From assembly GCA_001599715.1 (NCBI GenBank), contig BCHU01000001.1, positions 1,349,634-1,413,633 of the forward strand: 64,000 nt of DNA, given 5' to 3'. A model generated the notes under the pieces. That model saw nothing but the letters and a program-made list of their open reading frames with translations. It was not told the origin of the DNA and ran no database searches. Both the position numbers and the translations under genes were made by a program. This stretch comes from Phaeotremella fagi. Lineage: Eukaryota; Basidiomycota; Tremellomycetes; Tremellales; Phaeotremellaceae. Below are positions 1-10,309 of the stretch, piece after piece; within the stretch, counting starts at the first letter, position 1; each line of letters starts with the position of its first letter.

Positions 1-984
1 TCGAAACATTCTGAAACTGGTTTCCCAACTACTAGATCTTTTTCACTCTTGTCAACTAAAACGCAAAGTCGACAATCCATCTCACCTGTCCGTACGACAA
101 CGATTGAATCGCCTACGCCAACTCCTAAGAGCGCTAATCAGAATAAACGACCAAGCATCAGGAATATCTTTAGAACGTCTTCTGGGAATTGGTCTGATTT
201 GATCTCGTCAACACCGTCCACTGCTAATACTTCTCCTGTTCCCATCAACAAGAGGAAATCAGAGGATGGGAGATTATCCAGTGATTCCAAATTGTTTGAG
301 AATCAATCTGTTGATGGGTTACCTAGGTCTTCTTACTCGATTAGGGATTCGGTTGGAAATGAAGAGATCGATTTGCCGGAAAAGATTGGTGCAGGTTTAC
401 TTAGACGGGTGTCTAGTAGAAGAAAGACTAAGAAATCTAAAAATCAATCAACATCTTCCGTGACTGATGCTACACCTTCGTCATCGACTCAATCGTTGTC
501 CAGTGAGGTACCTGACAAAATCATCCTTCCACTCAACAAATCACCGAAAAGGATTCAAGCAGCCAGAGCTAGAGCTTTAGCGTTGGAATCGAAAACCTCC
601 ACTTCGACCTCAACCTCGGCCTCAACCTCAGTGTCAGTCTCTGCATCAGGCTCCGAAGGTGATCTAGTCTCAATCAACGACTTCTTGAACACCCATCCTA
701 AATCCATCAATTTCGATAACGGTAAAACCGTGAGACCAATGAAGAAATCCCGAATGCTCGGATTAGGTATTGGACGACCTGATGGAGGAATGAATTTCGA
801 TGGGGAAGATGATATCCAGAGGTTGGAGGATGTTGATGATGATCTTGGAGTTGTTGCTCTTACACCGGAGAATTTACCTGTGCTATTGGAATACCTACGA
901 CAGTGTCAGAGTAAATTGGGGGAATGGAGGGTTAGGACTGAAAGTCTTGTTGGGGAGGGTATTGATGGTATGGTAGTTGATTAA
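1..984 (+). CDS. 3' part of unknown Ser/Thr-rich protein
   Basis: The frame is already open at base 1 and runs to a TAA at 982-984, so this is the C-terminal 327 residues or so of a longer protein whose start lies outside the window. Most of it is low-complexity and basic or Ser-rich, including an RRVSSRRKTKKSK patch and an alternating Ser/Thr run near base 600 encoded by TCG/ACC-type codons. The last 45 residues look folded, with a short helix around LPVLLEYLRQCQSKLGEWR. I do not recognise the family. The composition suggests a disordered regulatory or nuclear protein, but that is inference. The coding call rests on a long open frame, fungal codon use and an amphipathic C-terminal helix. Confidence 0.75.
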   Translation, partial: SKHSETGFPTTRSFSLLSTKTQSRQSISPVRTTTIESPTPTPKSANQNKRPSIRNIFRTSSGNWSDLISSTPSTANTSPVPINKRKSEDGRLSSDSKLFENQSVDGLPRSSYSIRDSVGNEEIDLPEKIGAGLLRRVSSRRKTKKSKNQSTSSVTDATPSSSTQSLSSEVPDKIILPLNKSPKRIQAARARALALESKTSTSTSTSASTSVSVSASGSEGDLVSINDFLNTHPKSINFDNGKTVRPMKKSRMLGLGIGRPDGGMNFDGEDDIQRLEDVDDDLGVVALTPENLPVLLEYLRQCQSKLGEWRVRTESLVGEGIDGMVVD

Positions 985-1052
985 TGCATTTGCATGGTTT
1001 TGATACATTATGATTTACATACATTCATATGCTTCTATCTCTGAAGTAAGGT

Positions 1053-1660
1053 CTATTCATTCTCATCTTCCTCCTCCTCATCGTCAGATTCGCTCTCTGA
1101 ATCACTAACCCTAACCCTCAGCTTCCTCCTATTCGGATTAGACGGTAAATCGAAATCAGATCCAGATCCAGCATCACTCCTTTCATCTAACTCATCATCG
1201 ATTTTCGTCGTAGGTTCATCATTAAATTCTTCAGGCCTAGTAGGTTCGTCAGGATCATATCCACATATTTAAGTTTAGAGTCCACGTACCATTCACCTGA
1301 TTTCTTCCATTTCTTAATCTCCTGCGGTAAAACGATACAAATGATTTCACCAATTAATCTAGATTCGTCCTTAGAATCTTTAGGATCAGGTGGGAATTCT
1401 TTGATGATAGCATAACATCCTAAACCAAACCAAACCAAATCAGTCCCTCTGCATTGATTAAGATAAAGAAAATACCCACCTCTACTGGCATGAATCACCC
1501 TCCGTAACCTAGAAGGCATTTCCACTAATCTCTCAAAATTTTGGCAATCAACCGATAGGAAAGCGTTGGATCCTTGAGGTGCACCTAATCTCACTATATG
1601 TTGATCTTGAGGTAGAGTTTTCGGTGTATATTCTGTTGTTGGGGCTGTGGGTCTACCCAT
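1053..1660 (-). CDS. EIF1AD-like S1/eIF1A-fold RNA-binding protein
   Basis: Three exons encode about 164 aa. Introns at 1420-1479 and 1237-1289 have GT-AG ends, and their removal restores one frame. The spliced protein starts MGRPTAPTTEY and continues with DQHIVRLGAPQGSNAFLSV, VEMPSRLRRVIHASRGCYAI, ICIVLPQEIKKWKKSGEWPE and an acidic tail rich in Asp, Glu and Ser. This order (HIV-R, a PS+-R-I--+RG strand, W+K-G-WPE) is that of the EIF1AD family, a single OB-fold relative of eIF1A without its N- and C-terminal initiation tails. Known members are nuclear and linked to late small-subunit ribosome maturation; that role here is by homology only. It is divergently oriented from COG5, with 239 bp between start codons. 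Without the second splice the C-terminus would be wrong, because the acidic tail lies in the third exon. Confidence 0.8.
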
Positions 1661-1899
1661 TGTTTATGACTTTTGTATGATATTCTTGAGGAGATGTTGA
1701 AGATTTGAATTTTTGAAATTTGACCACTATTACCATCTTATAACCGTGCCTTAAACATCGAAATGGAGTCTTGAGTCTCGACGTGTTCTCGTTCAATCAA
1801 CCATATTAAATTCGTAAATATCTCATAAAGACAGATAAAGAGGGAGTAGACAGTCACAGATAGTCTGGAGAAGAGGTGATATCCCTCTCAGCACTAAAC

Positions 1900-4800
1900 A
1901 TGTCAGAGACTTTCATAGGTAAGCGAAAACCAAGTTAACAAACAGCTAACAGCTCCCCAGATCATAAACCGTTCCTATCAGATAAATTCGATGTTCACGA
2001 TTACGCTAATGCAGTGCTACAAGGGAAGATCTATAGACCCGATGAAGTGATTGATGAGAAGGCTGGTTCTGAGAAGACCGAGAAGAGGAATGGCGGTGAG
2101 GGGAAAGGTGATATGGGGACGGAGATTGCTAAATTGAATTTCGGAATTGTGGGTTACATCGTACTCTTGATGTTTTGCTGTACTGATTGTTCATAGGAGG
2201 ATGTAACTAGACAACTGCGGCAGGAGGTGAGTCTATTCCAAAGAAAGAATGAGTCAATGGTAGCTAACTCAGAACAATTAGATTACAACATCCTACCCAT
2301 TACTACTGGAACATTTAACGACCTCACTCTCCCTTTCAACCCATCTAAACCCAATACGAACATCTCTAAACTCCCTCTCGATCTCATTAGATAGATTACA
2401 CAACAAAATCCATACACCGCACGAACAACTATCAATCTTAGTTAAAAGATTGAACCTGTTAGCTCAAGCAAGTGATCTAACACGTCGAGCCGCTAGATTC
2501 GTGTTGGTAGCTAGAAGATTGGAGGGTCAGATGAAACGTGTTAAAGAATGTGGTGAAGCTGATAAAAAGAGTAAAGATGGTAAAGAGGGGGAAAGGGAGA
2601 GAGAGATGGCGAAAGCTGCTTTATCTGTTGCTGAACTCGGTGAGGACTCTATAATCTACACGGTTCAGCGTGATGTCAAGCTAACTCGGAGTATAGACGC
2701 ATTACTCAAACCTGCACCAGTGTCTGAGGAAGGATCAACCGAAGTCGCACCCCTGCCATTACAGTCATTGGATTTTGTAAAGATTTACGCTCCAGTGGTT
2801 GATAAAGCCAGAGATAGCATTATCCAAGAAATGGAAAGTATGGTAGTGACAGGTCTAGCGGATTTGGTATGTCGTATTAAAAGTGATTTGTCGTTAACCA
2901 CCATCATCTACCAGAACCAACCCCTATTATCTTCATCTCTTCAAACAGCTCACAATCTACGTCTTCTACCTGATCTAGTCTCAAATCTTTTGGCAGATTT
3001 GAACGACGCCGTCGCTCTGCGTATACAACGGGCTTTCGATTCAGCAGCAATAGGAAGAGAGGTAGCTGGCAAAGGTAAGTCCATTGACTCTTTGTTTTGA
3101 CAGCTATGAGACTAAATCATTTGTAGAAAAAGAATCTACATCAGCTATCAAATTCAATACTCGAGCTCGACCACCTACTGAGCCTACCTCGGCAACGAAT
3201 CAACAATGGGTTAACGTACTTTGGATGAGACTTGAGAGGGTCGTTGAGGATATTGCGAATTGTTGCATTAAGGTGAGTTGAGTTTCGGTGAGATGCTGGA
3301 TGTTGACTTGAGGATAGGTGTATACACTTGAGAAGGTGTTGAAAATGAAACGTGACGCTGTAACCCAGGTGGAATTCCTTGAAGAGGTTATGAAGGTGAG
3401 ATGTCTCCGTTATTCTTTAATTTGATCTGTCTGACACCTTGGCCCGTATAGACTCTTGAAGAGAAGCCTAGTTTCACGTTTTGGACAACTCTGGCGAAAG
3501 CTTTCGAGGCACAAACAAAAGATGCTGCTAGATGTAGGTACCCATTGTCAAACTGTAGACCTTGACTCACCTACACTCCTTCTAGCTTCCGCATGGCTTC
3601 AACAAGCTTTAAGTACCGGCTATCCCAGACTTCTAAGATTATTCCACGAATTCTTTTCCAAAATTGCCGTCCATACAGATACAGTCTATACGAGAGAACA
3701 TCAAAGGTGAGTCTACAATCCAGTCTCCTGCTGATCAGTTCAGTCCCGAAGCAGTTCTGGTCTTAAGATCCGTGTCAACCTTCGAAACCCTCTATCTTTC
3801 ACGTTCAACAACTCGAATGAACGACGCAGTCTCGTCAGCTCTCTCACAATATCTTTCAGCTCGTGGGAATCCGCCCTCCGCAGCTGAGGGTGTCAGTATC
3901 GCTAGAACTATCACGAACGAACTTGATTCCGCTAGATTTGATCCGCTGTTGGTTAGAACTGTTGCGAGGAACGCTGTGAAAGTGTTGGATGGATTCGTGG
4001 CTAGGATAGATGGGATGGTGAGTCCGCTGAAAATGATCCTGAAGGGAGCTTATGGACATCCAAAGCTGGTTAAGGACTTCACTGCAACTTCGTTGATTGG
4101 ACCTAGCGCTACGCCAGCGCAGAATATCAATGCTCAACTTATCAGTTGTTTGTATCATTGTTCATTGAACTTGCTTTCGGTAGAACAAGAATTTGCTGGA
4201 AAAGTCTGGGAAATCTTGAAACCCTCTATAGATGTATGTCCCTATCTTATACACTGAGGGCGTTTTTGCTGACATGTCTAGGCCACTGTGACCACATACA
4301 AGAGGATTACCGACGCTTTGGACGTAGTTCTGCGACGAGAATTCCTTTCTACCATCAGTAGAATACATAAAGTCGATTTCGGTAAACCAATGGATCCAAT
4401 GTCAATGGGATCAGGAGGTAGTCCTTACATGCAAGATCTAGTTGTCAAACTTGGATTCGTGAGGAATGAGATAATCGGTAGAATGTCAATAGGCGAGATG
4501 GGACGTGAATGGTAAGCTTAAACACTTTACAACGACGTTAGCTGATTGTGCTCGTAGGGTGTTAAACCTTTGTCGATCAATTATCAACAATTTTTTGATT
4601 CACGCTTCAATCGCGAATCCACTTGGTGAATCTGGGAAATTAAAGTTGATTGGTGATATGACGGAACTTGAATTTGCTTTGGGTAGCTTTTTGACTACTG
4701 GACAAGTTCAGGGTGCGAAGGGTGGAATGAGGTTGGAAAAGATTGGTGATGATTATCTAGCGTTAAGGACTTTCAGGTGAGTCACAAAATTGTTTTCTTG

Positions 4801-5159
4801 TAAAATGTTGATACTGAAATCTGCACAATCACAGGACGATCCTCTTCGCAACCCTACAATCAATAGTCAACCCAGTCGAAACAGTCCATCTCCCACCTCT
4901 AATAGTCTTACATCACCTAATCGTCCTCTCACCCTTAAAACTTCCACATCAATACCATTCTTGGTCAGAGAACGAATACGTCCTATGGTTAGATAAACAT
5001 AAAGACGAAAAGGAACATTGGAATCTTATCGAGGGGTGTGTTGATGAACAGGTTCATTCTGGTTCTATCAAGGATCAGGGTGGTGTGGATAGTTTTGTTA
5101 GATTGATTAAAGAGGTTTTGGTACATGCTAGACATGAGGATGCTTCTCCTGGGGTTTAG
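1900..5159 (+). CDS. COG5: Conserved oligomeric Golgi complex subunit 5
   Basis: This is a gene of about twelve exons encoding roughly 900 aa. The first exon is only 19 nt (MSETFI); splicing at 1919-1960 joins it to HKPFLSDKFDVHDYAN. That N-terminus, the following heptad-rich segment (LDRLHNKIHTPHEQL, VKRLNLLAQASDLTRR, VLVARRLEGQM) and the later Leu-rich helical region match Cog5, a CATCHR-type tethering subunit of lobe B of the COG complex. COG tethers retrograde vesicles inside the Golgi. The C-terminal exons (LLSVEQEFAGKVWEILKPSI, TILFATLQSIVNPVETVHLP, then HSWSENEYVLWLDKHKDEKE) remain in frame to the TAG at 5157-5159. Exon joins were checked for phase throughout. One internal join, at the acceptor after CAATTAG near 2281, was chosen because earlier acceptors run into a stop. 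A vesicle-tether identity is strong; individual splice sites are less certain. Confidence 0.88.
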
Positions 5160-5388
5160 GTGATGGATGCATGATTATGTGGAATTACAACCCTACGTTT
5201 CGCTCAGATTGATCTGGAATTCTCAACATTGTACGAGTACGGTCCTTTGTGTTGTTGTTAAGATATCTCCTTTCTTTGATAAGGAGTTCAAGTCAACAAT
5301 GGATCAAAATAACTACTGAACCAATAAACTAGAGTACAGGTGATGAATAACATGATATGTTCTTGGTGATCCCATAAAAAAAATACAG

Positions 5389-5920
5389 ATGTCTAACCAA
5401 ACTTGGGTGAATACCAATAACAGTTCAACTACGACTTCGAATGTTTCTGTCCCTATTTGCGGATCTTGTAGTGGTGTTGGTGCTAATACTACTACCACCG
5501 GGAATGGGACTGTGACTGGGACGGGGGGTGGGAACGGGAATGGGAATATCATATCCAACGTATCTTCGAACACTGGATCTCCGAATGCAGGTAAGTAACC
5601 CACCAACATCTGTGAATAACCAAAATTCCAGGTGTGATAGTAGGAGCTATCCTAGGTGTTCTAGCCGGTTTAGTAAGTAGTCCCACCTCCAACCCATATG
5701 TACAAGCTAACACAACAGAAAGTTGATCTTATGGTACATAACCAAGAAATTCTTTAATCTCCCACCGAAAGATACTCCCAAAGCGAAACCCGAGAATCCA
5801 TGGGATAAAGCTAACAACCTTCAGAATCAGAAGAACGAGGGTGTACTGATTACCACTGCTGCTAATCAGCGTTATGTTTATCGTGGGTTCCTTCCAAGCT
5901 TTTTGTTGGGGGCGGGGTGA
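5389..5920 (+). CDS. Small single-pass membrane protein, Ser/Thr/Gly-rich
   Basis: Three exons (5389-5590, 5632-5672, 5723-5920) join in frame to about 146 aa. The first 67 residues are rich in Asn, Ser, Thr and Gly with several N-x-S/T sites and two Cys, as expected for a glycosylated lumenal or extracellular stalk, but there is no N-terminal signal peptide. Exons 2 and 3 together form one clear membrane span, GVIVGAILGVLAGLLILWYI, followed at once by a basic TKK stop-transfer and a soluble tail with PPKDTPKAKPENPWDKA. This layout fits a type III (signal-anchor) protein. Similar S/T-rich stalk plus one TM plus cytosolic-tail proteins in fungi include stress sensors, but there is no family motif to support that. 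Function is unknown. Confidence 0.65.
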
Positions 5921-6104
5921 TTGACTTGGATGATTAGCTGGTCTTATTGCTCATAGTAATCTTAAAGATTGAACCTGTTTATAATGTTACTGGATTGCAT
6001 GTACTTCTGTACAGTATGTACAACTTAACGCCACAGTCTAGAAGTTCTAAATACACCCCAAATCACACGGAGATTTGCGGCGTTAGACTTTATTCCCTGT
6101 TTCA

Positions 6105-8150
6105 TTACCATCCCTGGGTCTGTCCCATACCTTGTAGTATACGTTCTATAAGTGCTCTCTTCATATACTGTTCCCTAGCCAGTGTTCGTATAGACTATAA
6201 AGAGGTCAGTTAAGTCGCCCTGATAAGGAAGCAATGACAGCAACTGACTTTCAAAAACCTATCCAAATCAATTCGTTCAGCGTCCAAAGCTCTCGTTAAA
6301 TGATAGATCGTATCTTCAATAGCGTTATCTTCAGCTACTAAATCTATGAGTCTAGGACGAGATCAGTGACAAATTTGAAAGAATCAGGATATTCGACATA
6401 CTGATTATGCACGATTGAGATTCCACAGACTACCTCATCAACACTAACTTCACCTCTTCCTTCCAATTCCGTCACCCGCTCTTCAACACTATGCACAGAA
6501 TCACCTAATCGTTTCCCAACAGAATCACAAACTTTCTTAACAGCTTCCAAACGAGCCATCTCATCTCTGATAGCCGGTTCACCTGATAACAAATCCTCTC
6601 GTCGTTCCAATAAATGAGTATGGGTTTGTTGGAGGGAATGTAGGATTGGTGGGAGAGATGATGTTAGATGGGGTAGGAGGAGGGAATGGAGATGCAAGAG
6701 AGACGGGGGTGGGGGTTTTGAGGGTGGGATTGGAGGTGGTGCATTTGGGTCTGGCTGGTTTGGAAGGGATATTGTATTGTTCTCTGGGGAGGAGAGGAGA
6801 TCGGGAACTGGTTGACGTTGGATTGGTTGGAGGGGAGGTTTGGGCTGGACTGGCGGTTGAGATTGTTGTATTGGTGGAGGTGACGTTGTTGCGTATTGGT
6901 TGAATTGGGGTTGAGATGGTATTACCTGCTGAGGTGGTTGTTGATACTGAGGATATGGTTGTGATTGTGATTGTGACTGCTGCTGTTGTTGTGGTGGTTG
7001 AGCTTGACCTTGATATGTTCCAGGTAGGGGGACCGGAAGACTGTGATATCTAGGATCATATACTTGACCTGGGTTCTGATATTGGGCTTGAGGAAGAATC
7101 GGTCTTGGCGGCGTCATTGGTTGTTGAGCATGAATTTGATTGGCAGGGATCGGCTGCGATACTTGTCGAAGTGGAATTTGCGGTCTATCAGGTAAAGGAG
7201 GTGATTGAGAATGTAAAGGTAATCCTGGTTGTTGAGGGTATTGACCAGATGATTGACGTTGAGGTGATTGATAACCTGGAGTTGGATGATTAGGGGGAGG
7301 AGTAGGAGCTGATCTATACTGTGGTAGATTCTTCTGGTCAGCTTGTTCCTTTAACGACTACCCACTTCCTGAGCTTGTTGAGGAATAAAAGAGGGTCTTG
7401 GTGGAGGAGGAGGTTGAGCCTGTAGCCAGTTATCAATATTATCTCTCGTTATTATTTGACTTGAAAACCTACAGGTCCGTTGGTAACTGGTGATACCATT
7501 TGTCTAATCGAAGTAGATTGCGGACTTCCAACACGAGCAGCTTGTGGACTGGAAGGTGAAGAAGGACCAGCAGTTGATGTTTCAGGTGGACGAGCATAGA
7601 CGGGAGGAGATTCAGAAAAAACAACCACAAGTTGTCTCAATAAACTTTCTATCGTTTTGGTCTAAAATAGAAAGTAAATTAGAACGAATTCGTCGATTGA
7701 TCAGTAGCTCTTGACGCACTTGCCAAGCATTCCACCAACTCGTTACAACCTCTTCACGAACTCTTCCCCCAGGTTCAACTTCTCGTCCTTTCCTTACGCC
7801 CATTTCTTTGGTTGGGACTACAAAAGCCATAGGTGGAGATCGGGGATATTCAAGTGGTATCCAAACATGGACTGGGATATGATAAGTTGAACCACGAAAG
7901 GTTATTGGTAAGGTCCCATGTAGAAGGAGGAGGAGTGCTGTTTGACCTGAATCAAAGGCTGTGGTGTGGTTGTTAGCATAATTACAGCTAGGCCTTGATT
8001 TTGCTAAAAACACTTACTGAACGCATCGGTCTTTACGGACAGAGTTCGTCTGTTGGAGAGGATGTCGAGAACTTCGGTGAGAAGTATGTCACGCGAGGGA
8101 TACGGTTTCAATACGTTTTGTAACCATTGTTTGAGGAGATCGGAAGACAT
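6105..8150 (-). CDS. VPS23: ESCRT-I subunit Vps23/TSG101
   Basis: This is a seven-exon gene of about 585 aa. An N-terminal UEV domain (residues about 1-145) carries LLHGTLPITFRGSTYHIPVH, VWIPLEYPRSPPMAFVVPT and RQLVVVFSESPPVYARPP; this ubiquitin-E2-like fold lacks a catalytic Cys and binds ubiquitin and PTAP-like motifs. A long Pro/Gln-rich linker follows, with a Gln run near base 6970. A coiled-coil stalk comes next (ERREDLLSGEPAIRDEMARL) and then a C-terminal steadiness box (LIDLVAEDNAIEDTIYHL, RIDLDRFLK, IRTLAREQYMKRALIERIL) ending at TAA 6105-6107. The steadiness box only appears when a GTATGT...CCTAG intron near base 6400 is removed. The protein sorts ubiquitinated cargo at endosomes; in fungi it also acts upstream of the Rim alkaline-pH pathway. 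A 32-nt intron (7334-7365) lies in the linker. The ATG at 8150 fits the UEV N-terminus better than the upstream in-frame start at 8243. Confidence 0.92.
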
Positions 8151-8395
8151 CCTTGATTGGGAAATGGGATGGATGGTACTCTCAACACTGTCAATGCAAT
8201 TGTTCAAAGTGATAAATAAATAAGAATGATTGAAAGGTGACAAGAGATAACATCATTCCTACCTTCGAGAAACAACTCCTTAAAGTCGTGACGTCACGAC
8301 TTTTCACTTCTGTGACAAGTTGTTGGCTGGTAAGCTTTTGCATATCTCTCTTTCACTCATATCATCTTATTACAGAGTTAATAGATAGATCACGA

Positions 8396-8786
8396 ATGGA
8401 ACCCCCGCCCCAAATCATAAAAACAACGAAAAGATCACCCCATCTAAAAAAGAAATCATCATCAAAACTCCAAAAGGAAGAACGGAGAAATGCTAAACTA
8501 TCAATAGGAGGTGATGTAGTTAGGAGTATGAAGAGTGGGTTGAAGATCGATAGAGGTGATCTGAGACGAAGGATTCTTTGTACGTTTCTTTGAGGGTTTT
8601 GTGACATTAGTTGGGTTGGACTTATGGACGATAGTGACGATTGCTTTTACTTTGTTTTTGGGTTTGACATCGATGTGGATATATCGTTTGAACACTCGTA
8701 TACGGTCTTTCGGTGGTTGGGTTTCTATTTATGATTACCTCTTCAAGGGTTTGAGCATAGGGGAATTGGAAAGAGTAGAATTGTGA
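8396..8786 (+). CDS. Small single-TM protein with basic N-terminus
   Basis: Two exons, 8396-8579 and 8611-8786, encode about 119 aa. The first exon starts MEPPPQIIKTTKRSPHLKKK and is strongly basic. After splicing, an IVTIAFTLFLGLTSMWI membrane span is followed by a soluble C-terminus (NTRIRSFGGWVSIYDYLFKG). The intron would be only 31 nt (GTACGT donor, CATTAG acceptor), which is unusual, but a 32-nt intron is well supported in the neighbouring VPS23 and frame is preserved across the join. If the splice is wrong, exon 1 alone would give a short basic peptide ending at 8593. The start is divergent from VPS23 with 245 bp between start codons. I do not recognise the family. Confidence 0.5.
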
Positions 8787-8894
8787 ACGATATGCCCACG
8801 ATTGAGGTGGGTAGATTTGAATCCAATCAAATGATGATTGATGGTTCTCGAATATCTTAAGGGCGACAAGGTATAACATTATCATCATCGGTCT

Positions 8895-9157
8895 TTAACC
8901 TGCTGCGCTCTCTAGGATTTGTTTCGTTACAAACTCACGTAGTGCTTGATCATAGGCTAGATATAGGCTAGACAACGAAAGAAGAACGGGGATTGAAATC
9001 ACTGGTTTTTGCACGGACCTGCGTTCTTGTGCTCTGGCTCTGTAAAGTAAACTTAAGAGTAAACCAGCTTGTAAAGTGATAACCCAGCTATGTACCAACT
9101 ACAACATAGAAGCTACATGCACTAAAAAGAAGAAGGAAGGTACCCGTTGATCGACAT
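8895..9157 (-). CDS. Tiny two-helix membrane protein (68 aa)
   Basis: A 14-nt first exon (9144-9157, encoding MSIN and part of Gly) joins across a 56-nt intron (9088-9143, GTACC donor, ACATAG acceptor) to an exon ending at TAA 8895-8897. The product is 68 aa: GWVITLQAGLLLSLLYRARA, then a basic loop ERRSVQKP, then a second hydrophobic segment VISIPVLLSLSSLYLAYDQA and a short tail. Two short membrane segments with a positively charged loop suggest an ER or mitochondrial small subunit (the size class of OST, PIG or respiratory accessory subunits), but no motif identifies it. Support comes from clean frame joining and membrane periodicity. It is convergent with the preceding small TM gene, with only 108 bp between stops. 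Confidence 0.5.
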
Positions 9158-10309
9158 TGTTTTAAAGTTGGTTTAGACTGAAAAGAAATGGGAACTAAGG
9201 GAAATAAGAATTATTGTTTACTGAGTTGAGTTTAATTTTTTGAGTGGGAATTAAGAGGGATAAGTGCAATGGATGAGAAGGATGAAGAGGAAGAGGATGG
9301 ATGGGAATGTAGAGTGTAGAGAGTAAGAATGGATTGATTGAATTGAATAAGCAGGGAGAAGAACAAGCTTATTTACGTCGAGTCCACCAATGGACGTGTT
9401 ATAACCACCTACAATCGACGCGCTTTGTTCTTAACCAGGCAGGGGCAGGGTTCTTGCTTTTACTTTCTTGTTGCTTCTTGTTCTCATTTCTTTTTTAACC
9501 TAACTTAACCTAACAAGCTTTGACCTATACTTAACTCAAAGTACTTTTATATCCCCATTCTATTCAATAATCTCAATCCAATTAATACTTCCTTCGACAT
9601 CAACATCGACTTCAACACCAACACCAAAAATAAACAATAAAACAATAAACACGGTCATAGCTCACACCTTCACAGCTTCATCTCATCATTGCATTCGCTC
9701 ACTCAACACCATCTTCATCTCCAGATCTACGTAAGTCAATCTCTTCCAGATCTCAAAATCGCAAGCATGTATCCCCCCAAATGTCTCCCAGTGACGACCA
9801 CCCCTTTCCTCCAAGCTTCCTTGAAGCAAAGTGGGGTGATTCAACCAGGCGTAGTTGGGATCTATCTCAGTCTCGGAACCTTTGGATTAGTCATTGAATT
9901 TCTCGTGCTACTCTATCCAAAGATCCCCCTTCCAGTAACTAGATATTATCTACCATGTGGAGAAATCTATCTTCGATAATTAAAAATTTGACAAAAGGAA
10001 TCCTTTTACTGATAAAGTGATATCATCAGCTTCCAGCTTTACGACTGCGACCACCGTAGATTTCAGTCGTTTCGTTCACCTTCACAACCATCACTATAAA
10101 CACCGTGTGACTACAAGGAACAGGTCTTAGTTAGTCTGTCATCCTATTAATCTTAACCTTCAGGAACCTTTCTTGAACTATATCGATCTCTACACTATCA
10201 CCTTCTTAATCAATCTCATGTGGACAAATATTCATTAACGAGTCATTGACTTTTCGTCGTTCTGTTCTGGTTTTTCGTGCCATTGTCATCTTATCCTACA
10301 CTATCAAAA
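9158..10309. other. Long 5' region of the RasGEF gene, no convincing gene
   Basis: About 1.15 kb separates the tiny membrane gene from the CDC25 start. It is AT-rich with pyrimidine tracts, and contains a GTAAGT near 9731 that could open a 5'-UTR intron. An open frame at 9689-9979 has ATGs and a hydrophobic stretch, but no family features and poor codon quality. It is more likely an upstream ORF or leader of the RasGEF transcript than a protein gene. Confidence 0.5.

Noticed and set aside
1100..1120. CCCTAACCCTC telomere-like repeat
   Set aside because: Only two units, and it encodes part of the acidic/basic tail of the EIF1AD-like protein.
5947..6213. Plus-strand frame MLIVILKIEPVYN
   Set aside because: It is antisense to the last exons of VPS23, which are firmly in frame.
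6646..7293. Plus-strand Val/Gly-rich frames
   Set aside because: They are shadows of the Pro/Gln-rich linker of VPS23 on the minus strand.
9689..9979. Plus-strand frame with hydrophobic stretch before CDC25
   Set aside because: No motif, poor codon quality and position within the probable 5' leader; a 5'-UTR intron donor lies inside it.
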